DNA of 43,503 nucleotides from an uncultured Rubrobacteraceae bacterium (GCA_902805975.1 CADCUT010000066.1:1-43503), one strand, 5' to 3'; positions 1 through 7,396 are shown, counted from the stretch's first letter. Notes: generated by a model not told the origin, from the sequence alone. Translations and numbers: made by a program.

Positions 1-5
1 GGAAG

Positions 6-96
6 CGGAGGAGGAGGGATTCGAACCCTCGATACCCCGTTAGAGAGGTATAACACCTTAGCAGGGTGCCGCCTTCAACCACTCGGCCACTCCTCC
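6..96 (-). tRNA. tRNA-Ser (anticodon GCU)
   Basis: Read on the minus strand this is a 91-nt class II tRNA. The acceptor arm GGAGGAG pairs with CTCCTCC, the discriminator is G, and the T-arm is GAGGG-TTCGAAT-CCCTC. The anticodon stem-loop has loop CTGCTAA with anticodon GCT, so it decodes AGC/AGU serine codons. A long variable arm, typical of tRNA-Ser, lies between the anticodon and T arms. The CCA end is not encoded. A TATACT hexamer lies 10 nt upstream. Confidence 0.95.
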
Positions 97-106
97 GAAC
101 GGCGCA

Positions 107-112
107 AGTATA
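107..112 (-). promoter_or_regulatory. -10 element of the tRNA-Ser(GCU) promoter
   Basis: TATACT on the minus strand lies 10 nt upstream of the mature tRNA 5' end, a normal place for the -10 of a tRNA promoter. No good -35 is seen at 16-18 nt. The same hexamer precedes several other genes in this window. Confidence 0.4.
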
Positions 113-138
113 CCAAAGACCTCTGCCGCGTTCGACGG

Positions 139-1164
139 CTACTTGCCGGCGTCCTGGATTTCCTCGATCGCCTCCTCGTCCAGGATGTCGGGCTTGGCGT
201 TGGCGGGCTCGGCGTCCAGGATGTGCTCGCCGGAGATCTCCTCTTTCATCCTTACGAGCGTGGCGTTGAGGGTCGCGCCGAAGAGGATGGTGAGGGAGGA
301 GATGTAGAGGTAGAGCAGCAGGATGATGACCGTGCCGATGGAGCCGTAGGTCTTGTTGTAGGAGTTGAAGTCGCTGCTGAGGTAAAGGTTGAAGGCCAGG
401 CTCGAGAGCACCCAGAGGACGATGCCCACGAACCCGCCCGGCGTGATCCAGCGAAACGGCTGCCCGACGTCGGGGGCGAAGTAGAAGAGCAGGGCGACCG
501 TCGCGACCATGAACAGCAGCGCCGCCGGCCACCGCACGATCTCCCAGACGAATATGAACTCGTCGTCGAGCGTGAAGACCTCGGCTATAGCCTCGCCGAT
601 GGAGGGGCCGGCGATCAGGAGCAGGGCGCCGCCGAGAACGAGCACCGAGATCCCGAGCGTCATCAGGATGGCGATGCCCTTGACCTTCCAGAACGGCCGC
701 GTCTCCTGCACGTCGTAGGCGCGGTTGAGGGCGTTTATGAGGGCGGAGAAGGCGCCCGAGGCGGCCCAGATCGTGCCGAGGATGCCCACCGAGAGCAGGC
801 CCGGCGCCGTGTCCTCGTTGCGCAAGGTCCGCTCGGTGTAGGTCTCGATGAGCTCGAAGACCTGCGCCGGCATTACCCTTCTCAGGTAGTCGAAGAGCTC
901 GTTGACGAACTGCGGGCTGGAGCTGCCGAAGGCGTCAAGGACGGCGACGAGGAAGAGGATGAAGGGGAAGATCGCCAGGATCAGGTAGTAGGCGAGCTGC
1001 GCGGCCAGCCCGAGCGCGTCGTCCCGCACGAACTCCTGGATGGTCGCCTTGAGCGTCTGGAACCGCACGAGGTCCCGCAGGTCGCCGAAAAAGTTCTTGA
1101 GCGACCCCTTCGCGGGCCGCCGCGCGACCGCCCTCAGCTCCTCCGGTGGCATGTCCGGTTCCAT
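139..1164 (-). CDS. YihY/BrkB-family inner-membrane protein
   Basis: A 341-residue integral membrane protein of the YihY/virulence factor BrkB family. After a charged N-terminus of about 45 residues comes the family pattern: a first helix around LAAQLAYYLILAIFPFIL, the segment with AASGAFSALINALNRAYDV, then several long hydrophobic helices (about six in all) and an acidic C-terminal tail. The length is usual for the family. Its biochemical role is poorly defined; it was once called RNase BN, but that activity belongs to another protein. The ATG at 1164 follows a GGGTGG-like ribosome site. It is a monocistronic unit ending 42 nt before the tRNA-Ser gene. Family assignment is firm, function unknown. 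Confidence 0.9.
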   Translation of the reverse strand: MEPDMPPEELRAVARRPAKGSLKNFFGDLRDLVRFQTLKATIQEFVRDDALGLAAQLAYYLILAIFPFILFLVAVLDAFGSSSPQFVNELFDYLRRVMPAQVFELIETYTERTLRNEDTAPGLLSVGILGTIWAASGAFSALINALNRAYDVQETRPFWKVKGIAILMTLGISVLVLGGALLLIAGPSIGEAIAEVFTLDDEFIFVWEIVRWPAALLFMVATVALLFYFAPDVGQPFRWITPGGFVGIVLWVLSSLAFNLYLSSDFNSYNKTYGSIGTVIILLLYLYISSLTILFGATLNATLVRMKEEISGEHILDAEPANAKPDILDEEAIEEIQDAGK

Positions 1165-1325
1165 CGGGGCCCCACCACCCTTCCTCTCAATAACCCTATA
1201 TTAACGCTTTCGCCGGTCGTCCGGCATCGTGGGGCGCGGATCGGAGCCCGCGGATAATCCGGCGGGATCGGCCGGTCGTATAAACCCTTGGATGAAGAAG
1301 AGAAGACACGAGAGCGGTTATTCTT

Positions 1326-1362
1326 GCCCGGCCGGGTTCCGGTACGCCCGGCCCGGCCGGGC
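1326..1362. repeat. perfect 11-bp inverted repeat upstream of the sigma-factor gene
   Basis: GCCCGGCCGGG (1326-1336) and CCCGGCCGGGC (1352-1362) are exact reverse complements separated by 15 nt. The pair ends right at a TATCAT (1363-1368), a possible -10 about 55 nt before the sigma-factor ATG. It could be an operator or an RNA hairpin; nothing in the sequence decides between them. Confidence 0.5.
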
Positions 1363-1424
1363 TATCATCTGTACGGAGCGTGGGACCCTGTTATCCCACC
1401 CCGCCCGCGGACGGAGGGTTCCAG

Positions 1425-1970
1425 ATGTCCGGAGTGGAAGACGAGATCCTGGTGCGGCGCGTGGCGGCGGGGGACGAGCGGGCCATGGGCGGCCTCTACG
1501 ACCGCTACGCGGGCCTCGTCTACGGCACCGGGGTCAGCTACCTCGGGGACAGGGGGCAGGCAGAAGACCTGGTGCAGGACGTCTTCGTGTCCGTGTGGCG
1601 ATACGCGGGGCGCTTCGACCCCTCGCGGGCCCGTTTCTCTACCTGGATCTACCGCATAACCCGCAACCGGGCGACAGACCTGATCCGACGCCGCAAGGCC
1701 CGCGTGCGGACGGTTGGCATGGACCTGCCGCCGGAGCCCGAGGACCCGGACCCGTCTGGCTCCCTCTCCCGCGGCTTCGACGTCGCCGCCGCGCTCGCGC
1801 GACTCTCCCCGACCCACAGGGAGGTGCTCGTCCTCTCGTACTTCGAGGGCCTCTCCCAGAGGGAGATCTCCACCCGCACCGGCACGCCGCTCGGCACGGT
1901 CAAGAGCCGCACCACCGCCGCGATGCGCGCCCTGCGCGAGGCGATGTCGCCGGACCAGGACGAATGGTGA
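1425..1970 (+). CDS. ECF-type RNA polymerase sigma factor (SigK/SigL-like)
   Basis: A 181-residue sigma-70 family protein with only regions 2 and 4, the ECF layout. Region 2 (about residues 8-90) contains the DQAED-like motif QAEDLVQDVFVSVW and the -10 reading segment FSTWIYRITRNRATD. Region 4 (about 125-175) contains LSPTHREVLVLSYFEGLSQ followed by the helix-turn-helix around GTPLGTVKSR. The ATG at 1425 was preferred over the upstream in-frame GTG at 1380 because GGAGGG lies 6 nt before it. The gene ends 4 nt before an anti-sigma factor gene, so the two are co-transcribed and the sigma factor is probably held inactive at the membrane by that partner. The signal sensed cannot be told from sequence. 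Confidence 0.93.
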   Translation: MSGVEDEILVRRVAAGDERAMGGLYDRYAGLVYGTGVSYLGDRGQAEDLVQDVFVSVWRYAGRFDPSRARFSTWIYRITRNRATDLIRRRKARVRTVGMDLPPEPEDPDPSGSLSRGFDVAAALARLSPTHREVLVLSYFEGLSQREISTRTGTPLGTVKSRTTAAMRALREAMSPDQDEW

Positions 1971-1974
1971 ACCC

Positions 1975-2643
1975 GTGAGCGAGCACCCCGAGACGCAGAA
2001 CCTCCTCGGCCCGTTCGTCATGGGCGACCTCGACCCGGCCGAAGAGCGCGCGGTCGAAGAGCACCTCGAAAACTGCGCCTCCTGCCGGCGAGAGGCCGAA
2101 TGCTTGCGGCTCGCCCACGAACGCCTGGTCGAGTTCGCCGCCTCATCGGAGGCTCCACCCTCGCACCTCAAAGACCGCGCCGTCTCCGGCCTGCCGCGTC
2201 CCGCCCCCCGGCGCACCGTACCCCCCTGGGCCGGCGCCGCCGCTGCCGTGCTGCTCCTGGCGCTCGGCCTGGCGTACGGCCCCTCGCTCCTCGGGAGCCG
2301 GGAGGTCGCGGCCGCCACCCTGGAGCCGATGGGCGGGGCGCCCGACGCCGGCGCAGAGGTGAACGTTCGGGGCGCCGGCGAGAACCTGGAGGTCAGCGTG
2401 GACGCCTGGGGCCTCCCGAAGTGCGAGCGCGAGGAGTACTACGAGCTCTGGTTTGTCGAAGAGAACGGCGAGCACGTCAGCGCCGGCAGCTTCACCGTCG
2501 ATGAGAGCGGCGACGCGGAGCTGGACCTGACCGCCCCCCAGTTCGCCACCTCCTACCAGCGTATAGGTGTCACCATGGAGAGGGACAAAGACCCGCGCCC
2601 GAGCGGCGTGATGATGATGGGCGGCGAACTGCGCGGGTCGTGA
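1975..2643 (+). CDS. anti-sigma factor with zinc-binding ZAS motif and RskA-type C-domain
   Basis: A 222-residue protein starting at GTG 1975, 4 nt after the sigma gene. The N-terminal cytoplasmic domain has the zinc anti-sigma pattern H-x3-C-x2-C in EEHLENCASC. A single transmembrane helix follows at about residues 82-105 (PPWAGAAAAVLLLALGLAYG). The outer C-terminal part (about 115-222) fits the anti-sigma-K factor RskA domain, with WGLPKCEREEYYELWFVEE typical of that fold. It should bind the preceding ECF factor and release it after regulated proteolysis, as in the SigK-RskA systems of mycobacteria; that mechanism is inferred from the family. The larger frame open from 1714 is not used since it would overlap sigma region 4. 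Confidence 0.9.
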   Translation: MSEHPETQNLLGPFVMGDLDPAEERAVEEHLENCASCRREAECLRLAHERLVEFAASSEAPPSHLKDRAVSGLPRPAPRRTVPPWAGAAAAVLLLALGLAYGPSLLGSREVAAATLEPMGGAPDAGAEVNVRGAGENLEVSVDAWGLPKCEREEYYELWFVEENGEHVSAGSFTVDESGDAELDLTAPQFATSYQRIGVTMERDKDPRPSGVMMMGGELRGS

Positions 2644-2710
2644 CGGAGAGACGACGCCCGCCGGGTAGACTCGCGGGAGAGCCTGCAGGACGACATCAGG
2701 AGGTAGAGGG

Positions 2711-2842
2711 ATGGCGAGGCCGGTAATCTTCAGCACGTCAACGTGCTCGTGGTGCCGCCGGGCGAAGCGTTATCTCAGAGAACAGCGTGTGCCGGTACGG
2801 GGGATGCCGCGACGCGGCACGAGAAGAGGGCCGGGGGGGTAA
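2711..2842 (+). pseudogene. glutaredoxin, 5' fragment (3' end lost)
   Basis: An ATG with AGGTAGAGGG just upstream opens a 43-codon frame. Its first 30 residues are a clear glutaredoxin N-terminus: a beta strand (MARPVIFSTS), the redox motif CSWC, then RRAKRYLREQRVP. After that the homology stops: the last 13 residues are basic, low in information, and run into the terminator hairpin of the opposing gene. The cis-Pro strand and C-terminal helix are absent, so a working glutaredoxin is unlikely. A second glutaredoxin fragment with the complementary deletion lies at 4925-5116, beyond the two coiled-coil genes. The two fragments overlap by about 17 residues with different sequence, so they are not one gene simply split. 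Confidence 0.75.
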
Positions 2843-2853
2843 TCCCGGCCCTC
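2826..2853 (-). terminator. hairpin terminator of the phasin-like gene
   Basis: A perfect 10-bp stem GAGGGCCGGG/CCCGGCCCTC with an 8-nt loop lies 28 nt beyond the stop of the minus-strand phasin-like gene. On that strand it is followed by TTCTC, a weak T-run. It overlaps the end of the truncated glutaredoxin frame. Confidence 0.65.
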
Positions 2854-2880
2854 GACGTTTCGTTCTGAAGGGCTAGCGCC

Positions 2881-3726
2881 TTAGGAGTTGGCCCTTATCT
2901 TGCGGTCGATCTGCCCCACGAGGGTCTGGCGGTTCTTGTTGCTCTTCTCGAACTCGCGCACCTTCTTGAGCTGGTCGTCGGAAAGACCGTCTATCCTCTT
3001 TGAGATCTCGTCCACGCTCAGCGCGTCGTAGTCGGTGGTCCCAAGGGCACCGAAGACTGCGGTCCTCAGCTCGGCCTCGTGGGCGGCCTTCTCGGCCTCG
3101 CGGGTGGCCCTCTCGGTCTCGCGGAGAACGTCCTCGGTCCGCTCGGTGGCCTCCTCGACTACCTTGAGGCCCTGGTTGGTGGTCTCCTCGGCGACCCTAA
3201 GACCCTGCCGGGTGGTTTCCTCGGCGACCCTCAGGCCCTGGCGAGTTACCTGCTCGGTAACCTCCAGACCCTGCTTGGTGGCCTCCTGGAAGGCCCTCGT
3301 GGCCTGCCGGGCGTAGGCGAGGGGCGAGAAGAAGTCCGTGTAGGCCCCCACCCAGCCGCGGGTGAGCGAACGGAAGCTCTCCTGCTGCTTGTTCATAGCC
3401 CGCGCGAAGGCCTCTGCGGTGCGGGCGTTGTGCTCGGCCTGCTCGCGCACGACATCCACGGCGTCCCCCGTCCAGGACTGGACGAACTCGGCGTTCTTCT
3501 GCTGGCGCTGGAGAAGCTTGACGCCGGTAGCGAAGAACTCCTGTGCGGCCCTGGCGTTGTCCTCCTGGAGCTTCACGAACTCGAGGCCGCCCTCGGCGAG
3601 CCCCATGCTCCGACGCTGGGCGCTTGCAAAGTTCTCGGCAAGGGCCTCGAAGGAGGCGCGCTGGGCCTCGGCCATCTCGCGGGCCGTGCGGGCCGTCTTA
3701 TCGATGTTCTTGGCGGTGGCTTCCAC
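2881..3726 (-). CDS. phasin-like coiled-coil protein
   Basis: A 281-residue, Ala/Glu/Gln-rich, almost wholly helical protein with no membrane segment. Residues about 1-130 resemble phasin-type (granule-associated) proteins, with FASAQRRSMGLAEGGLEFVK and repeated aromatic-Gln spacing. Residues about 135-200 hold a near-repeated 11-residue unit (RQGLRVAEETT, RQGLRVAEETT, NQGLKVVEEAT), as in amphipathic lipid-surface helices. A small separate C-terminal domain (about 222-281; TTDYDALSVDEISKRIDGLS) ends the protein. The start is GTG 3726, since GGAGG lies 6 nt upstream; the frame stays open further upstream but there it only mirrors the neighbouring gene. It is divergent from another coiled-coil gene. 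A role at polyhydroxyalkanoate or lipid granules is a guess; no PHA synthase lies in the window. Confidence 0.72.
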   Translation of the reverse strand: MEATAKNIDKTARTAREMAEAQRASFEALAENFASAQRRSMGLAEGGLEFVKLQEDNARAAQEFFATGVKLLQRQQKNAEFVQSWTGDAVDVVREQAEHNARTAEAFARAMNKQQESFRSLTRGWVGAYTDFFSPLAYARQATRAFQEATKQGLEVTEQVTRQGLRVAEETTRQGLRVAEETTNQGLKVVEEATERTEDVLRETERATREAEKAAHEAELRTAVFGALGTTDYDALSVDEISKRIDGLSDDQLKKVREFEKSNKNRQTLVGQIDRKIRANS

Positions 3727-3765
3727 GGTGTACCTCCGTGATAGTTTGTAAGTGCTTGCTACTAT

Positions 3766-3794
3766 ATTCTTATCACACATATGTCCGGTGTCAA
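3766..3794 (-). promoter_or_regulatory. promoter of the phasin-like gene
   Basis: On the minus strand a consensus TTGACA (3794-3789) is followed after 17 nt by AAGAAT (3771-3766; four of six matches to TATAAT). Transcription would begin near 3759, giving a leader of about 33 nt that includes GGAGG before GTG 3726. The region is AT-rich compared with its surroundings. Confidence 0.6.
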
Positions 3795-3879
3795 ACCTCG
3801 CGACCCCGGCCCGCGTAACCGGGCGCCGAGAAGGGTACCGAAGGCCCGTAAAGGCACAAAGCACGGGAGGCAAAGCCAA

Positions 3880-4755
3880 GTGGACGACCAACAGCGGCAG
3901 ATAAACAGGGCGGCCCAGGAGTTCACCGAAGCCCTGGTGGCGGCGTACAGGACGGCGTCCGACAACACCGCGGTGGCCCAGCAGCTGGGTGCTCAACAGC
4001 TCGAGTACTTCTTCGATGCCGTGATGGGAAACCTCCGCGCCCAGGCCGGGGGCGCCTCGCAGATGGCGCGGCAGTTGGCCGGCCAGCAGCGGCTCGCGCA
4101 GCAGACCACCCGGGACCTCGCGCGGGTGTCCACGGACAACTACATGGACCTGCTCGACTCCGTGTTCGCCTTCTACCAGGGGAGAGCCTCGAGGACCCAG
4201 AGGCGCGCCGAGGAGGCCCAGAGGCGGATCGAGGAGGCCGAAACGCGGGCAGAGCAAGCCGAGGCACGGGCCGAGCAGGCAGAACGGGCCAGGAGCGAGG
4301 CCGAGAGCCAGGCCGAGGAGGCGAAGAGGAGCACCAGCGTGGCCAAGAGGCGGGCCACGGAAGCCGAAAAAACGGCCAGCGAAGCCGAAAGCCGGGCCGA
4401 GGAGGCCGAGAAACAGGCCGAGCAGGCCCAGGAACAAGCTCAGGAAACGGAGAGGAGACTTCAGGAGGCGGAGAGCCGCGCCGAGGAGGCCCAGGGAGAA
4501 TCTCAGGAAACGCGTAGGAGCCTCCAAGAAGCCCAGAGCCGCGCCGAGGAGGCCGAGAGCCGCGCTGAGGAGGCCGAGAGGAGCGAAGCCGAGGGCCGGG
4601 GAGGCGCCGAAGAGGCCGACACGCAGGCCGACGCCTCAAGCCACCCGCTGGGCACATGGGTGCGGGCCTTGGAGGGAGGCCCAGGAGAAGGTAGGGTCGA
4701 GATCACCCCCGAAGATGACGAGGGCGCGGAGTCTGGCAGCCCGTCGCCTTCGTAA
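3880..4755 (+). CDS. long coiled-coil protein with AEEAE-type repeats
   Basis: A 291-residue soluble protein. The N-terminal 105 residues (VDDQQRQINRAAQEFTEAL onward) are predicted helical and resemble the N-terminal part of the divergent phasin-like neighbour. Residues about 106-250 are an uninterrupted charged coiled coil built of E-A-E-x-R-A-E-E-A units (SRAEEAE, TRAEQAE and similar), followed by a short acidic tail. GTG 3880 is chosen because GGGAGG lies 9 nt before it; the upstream ATG at 3781 sits inside the divergent promoter region and has no ribosome site. Shared N-terminal character and a shared 150-bp promoter region suggest the two proteins work together. No catalytic motif is seen, and the repeats make remote homology searches unreliable. 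Confidence 0.75.
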   Translation: MDDQQRQINRAAQEFTEALVAAYRTASDNTAVAQQLGAQQLEYFFDAVMGNLRAQAGGASQMARQLAGQQRLAQQTTRDLARVSTDNYMDLLDSVFAFYQGRASRTQRRAEEAQRRIEEAETRAEQAEARAEQAERARSEAESQAEEAKRSTSVAKRRATEAEKTASEAESRAEEAEKQAEQAQEQAQETERRLQEAESRAEEAQGESQETRRSLQEAQSRAEEAESRAEEAERSEAEGRGGAEEADTQADASSHPLGTWVRALEGGPGEGRVEITPEDDEGAESGSPSPS

Positions 4756-4924
4756 GACCACGTAACGACTGGGAGGCCAAGCCGGGCCACGCTACAGCGG
4801 CGACCACAACGTCTGGTGGGGGCGGTTCTGGGCGCCTACGCCAGCGCCACCTCCACACGAGGCTCCGGCCGCGCCTCCCCGAGCACGGCGGTGAAGGCCA
4901 GCCGGTTAGCGGAAGTGCAAGTAT

Positions 4925-5116
4925 GTGAAGCGGTACTTCCGCGAGAAGGGGGTCTCGTTCAAAGAGATCAACATCGAGAGGGATCCCGCCGCCGCCCGCG
5001 ACATCGTCAGAAAGACCGGGCAGAGTGGGGTGCCGGTCATCAAGATCGGGGGCGCCTGGATCGTCGGCTTCGACAGGGACCGTATCGACAGGGAGCTAGC
5101 CCGTAGGGAGTCTTGA
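4925..5116 (+). pseudogene. glutaredoxin, 3' fragment (redox N-terminus lost)
   Basis: The frame from GTG 4925 (63 codons) encodes the C-terminal two thirds of a glutaredoxin: helix 1 (KRYFREKGVSFKEINIERD), the TGQSGVPVIKIGG strand with the cis-Pro Val-Pro pair, and GFDRDRIDREL. The in-frame codons just upstream read R-K-C-K-Y, so the second active-site Cys (4916-4918) is outside the likely frame, and a TAG (4907-4909) sits where the first Cys would be. Further upstream there is no glutaredoxin beta-1 strand. It may still be translated, but cannot carry the CxxC chemistry. It differs from the 5' fragment at 2711 in the shared stretch. Confidence 0.75.
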
Positions 5117-5210
5117 GGTTCTAGGCACGAGGTTCGAGGGGTGCCGCACGTGACCCGGCCGCGACCACGCACCCCTAGGGCCTAGAACCTAGAACCTGAA
5201 ACCTCCAACC
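5115..5210. repeat. large imperfect hairpin built of heptad repeats
   Basis: The left arm 5115-5143 and right arm 5170-5198 are inverted copies, sharing AGGTTCTAGG at one end and AGGGGTG at the other, with mismatches between. The right side continues as period-7 units CCTAGAA, CCTAGAA, CCTGAAA, CCTCCAA (5181-5208). The left arm has the mirrored heptads GAGGTTC and TAGGCAC. The structure sits between the glutaredoxin fragment and topB. Similar heptads occur at 15136 and 36358. Confidence 0.7.
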
Positions 5211-5243
5211 TCCTTCCGCCGCTGTTTCGGCGGCGCTCTTCCG

Positions 5244-5249
5244 TATACT
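5244..5249 (+). promoter_or_regulatory. -10 element giving a leaderless topB transcript
   Basis: TATACT ends 7 nt before the ATG of the topoisomerase gene and no Shine-Dalgarno sequence is present. Transcription would start at or next to the ATG. The -35 is not recognisable. Confidence 0.5.
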
Positions 5250-5256
5250 CCACTGC

Positions 5257-7365
5257 ATGAGGCTCATAGTCGCGGAGAAGCCGTCGGTCGGGCGGGACAT
5301 AGCGGGCGCCTTGGGCGGGGGACGCAAGGGGAAGGGCTCCGTCACGGGCGACGGTTGGACGGTCACGTGGGCGCTCGGTCACCTCGCGGAGCTCGCGCCG
5401 CCCGATGCCTACGGTGAGCAGTACAAGCGGTGGCGGCTCGAGACGCTGCCCATCCTGCCGGAGAGGTTCAAGGTGAGGGTGACGCCCAAGACCCGCGAGC
5501 AGTTCAACGTCGTCAAGGGGCTCATGAAGGACCCTTCGGTGACCGAGGTCGTCAACGCGTGCGACGCGGGGCGGGAGGGGGAGCTCATCTTCGCGTACCT
5601 CTACGGGCTCTCGGGGTGCCGCAAGCCTGTCCTCCGGCTCTGGATCTCCTCCCTCACCCACGAAGCGATAAGGTCGGGCTTTAACGCTTTGCGCGACGGG
5701 AGCCGCATGAAGCCCCTGGAAGACGCCGCCCGCAGCCGCGGCGAGGCGGACTGGGTCGTCGGCATGAACGCCACCCGCGCCTACTCCGTCCGCTTCGGGC
5801 GTCCCGGCAACGTCCTCTCCGTCGGCCGCGTCCAGACCCCTACCCTCAAGCTTCTCGTGGAGCGCGAGAGGCAGATAGAGGACTTCAAGCCGGAGAAGTT
5901 CTGGACCGTCCACGCCCGCTTCCGCCGCGACGGGAGCTCCTACGACGGCGTCTGGTTCAGGGGCAAGCAGAACCGCCTGGACAACCGGGAGGCCGCCGAG
6001 GAGATAGCGGAGAAGGTCCGGGGCGGGACGGGCGTCGTGAAGAAGGCGGATAAGAAGACCGCCACCGAGAAGCCGCCGCTCCTCTACGACCTGACGGAGC
6101 TCCAGCGCCACGCCAACTCCCGCTTCGGCTTTACCGCCGAGCGGACGTTGAAGGCTGCCCAGTCGCTCTACGAGGGCAAGAAGCTCATCACCTACCCGCG
6201 CACCTCGAGCCGCTACCTCTCGGCGGACATGGTCGGGGGCCTCAAGAAGCGCGTCGAGGCAGCCGGGGGCCTGCCGGAGCTCGCGCCCTTCGCCAGGGAG
6301 TTGCTGGAGCTTCCGAAGCTGCCGATCACACGCCGCATCGTGGACGACTCGAAGGTGACGGACCACCACGCCATCGTACCCACGAACAAGAGGCCCTCGG
6401 GGGACCTCTCCCCGGATGAGGCGAAGGTCTACGACCTGGTGGCGCGGCGCTTTCTGGCCGTGTTCTTCCCCGCGGCCCGCTTCGAGAACACGACCGTCGT
6501 CACGGAGGTCTCCAAGGAGACGTTCCTGAGCAAGGGCCGGGTCGTGCTCGAGGCCGGCTGGCGCGCGCTCTACCCCGGCGGCGTTGGTGGGAAGAAGGAG
6601 CAGGAGCCGCCCATCCTCCCCCCGATAGAGGCCGGGCAGGAGTGGCCCGTCGTCAAGACCGGCGTCAAGGAGGGGGAGACCAAGCCGCCGCCGCGCTACT
6701 CGGAGTCCGCCCTGCTGGGTGCTATGGAGACGGCCGGCAAGCTCGTCGAGGACGAGGAGCTGCGCCAGCAGATGAAGGACTCAGGGCTGGGCACCCCCGC
6801 CACGCGGGCCTCGACCATCGAGCGGCTCATAAGGGTCGGCTACGTCGAGCGCGAGAAGAAGTCCCTGGTACCCACGCAGAAGGGGCGGTCGCTCATCGCG
6901 CTCCTGGGCGACAGCCCGCTCGGATCGCCGGAGCTCACCGCCCGGTGGGAGGAGCGGCTGGCGAGGATGGAGCAGGGCGCCGAGAGACGACCGGACTTCA
7001 TGTCCGACATAACCCGCTTTGCGACCTCGCTCGTGGACGAAGTGCGTGAGATGCAGGGCGAGAAGGTGGCGGCGCCCTCCCGCGGCGACCGGGAGCCGCT
7101 CGGAACGTGCCCGAAGTGCGGCTCACCCGTGGTCGAGACGAAGAAGTCCTACGGCTGCTCGGCCTGGAAGACGAACCGCTGCGATTTCGCGATCTGGAAG
7201 CAGGTCTCAGGCAAGCGCTTGAGCCAGTCCCAGGCAAAACAACTCCTGACGCAGCGTCGCACCCCCCAGCTAAAAGGCTTCAGGAGCAGGGCCGGCAAGC
7301 CGTACTCGGCCGCGCTCAAGCTCGACGAGGAGCACAAGGTCAGGCTCGACTTCGAGGACCGCTGA
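5257..7365 (+). CDS. topB: DNA topoisomerase III (type IA)
   Basis: A 702-residue type IA topoisomerase, which passes one DNA strand through a transient break and decatenates DNA. The Toprim domain begins at residue 1 (RLIVAEKPSVGRDIA) and has the metal-binding motif NACDAGREGE (Asp103, Glu107). The catalytic tyrosine is Tyr313 in LITYPRTSSRYLS. The region RYSESALLGAMETAGK and GLGTPATRASTIERL are further signatures of the bacterial TopB branch. After about residue 610 come a CPKCGSP zinc-like segment with C-x2-C and a C-terminal topoisomerase repeat domain ending LKLDEEHKVRLDFE. The length is slightly above E. coli TopB. It stands alone, with a likely leaderless transcript. Confidence 0.95.
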   Translation: MRLIVAEKPSVGRDIAGALGGGRKGKGSVTGDGWTVTWALGHLAELAPPDAYGEQYKRWRLETLPILPERFKVRVTPKTREQFNVVKGLMKDPSVTEVVNACDAGREGELIFAYLYGLSGCRKPVLRLWISSLTHEAIRSGFNALRDGSRMKPLEDAARSRGEADWVVGMNATRAYSVRFGRPGNVLSVGRVQTPTLKLLVERERQIEDFKPEKFWTVHARFRRDGSSYDGVWFRGKQNRLDNREAAEEIAEKVRGGTGVVKKADKKTATEKPPLLYDLTELQRHANSRFGFTAERTLKAAQSLYEGKKLITYPRTSSRYLSADMVGGLKKRVEAAGGLPELAPFARELLELPKLPITRRIVDDSKVTDHHAIVPTNKRPSGDLSPDEAKVYDLVARRFLAVFFPAARFENTTVVTEVSKETFLSKGRVVLEAGWRALYPGGVGGKKEQEPPILPPIEAGQEWPVVKTGVKEGETKPPPRYSESALLGAMETAGKLVEDEELRQQMKDSGLGTPATRASTIERLIRVGYVEREKKSLVPTQKGRSLIALLGDSPLGSPELTARWEERLARMEQGAERRPDFMSDITRFATSLVDEVREMQGEKVAAPSRGDREPLGTCPKCGSPVVETKKSYGCSAWKTNRCDFAIWKQVSGKRLSQSQAKQLLTQRRTPQLKGFRSRAGKPYSAALKLDEEHKVRLDFEDR

Positions 7366-7396
7366 TCCCGGCTCTCCGGGCCTCCCAGAGACGCGA

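Noticed and set aside
223-1257. Long plus-strand frame opposite the YihY/BrkB gene (and similar long frames at 5182-6369 minus, 20361-21329 plus, 26736-28556 plus, 28474-29910 plus)
   Set aside because: They mirror well-supported genes in very GC-rich DNA, are rich in Arg/Gly/Pro or Glu/Asp/Val, and have no domain pattern.
1714-1974. Upstream extension of the anti-sigma frame over the sigma-factor gene
   Set aside because: The extension lies in another frame of the sigma gene, and the ZAS domain begins right at GTG 1975.
3727-4527. Upstream extension of the phasin-like minus-strand frame to 548 residues
   Set aside because: The added part is antisense to the coiled-coil gene, Leu/Pro/Gly-rich, and a good GGAGG-GTG start exists at 3726.
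4907-4909. TAG at the place of the first glutaredoxin Cys as another recoded codon
   Set aside because: Selenocysteine needs UGA; the upstream sequence has no glutaredoxin strand and another stop at 4892, so truncation explains it.
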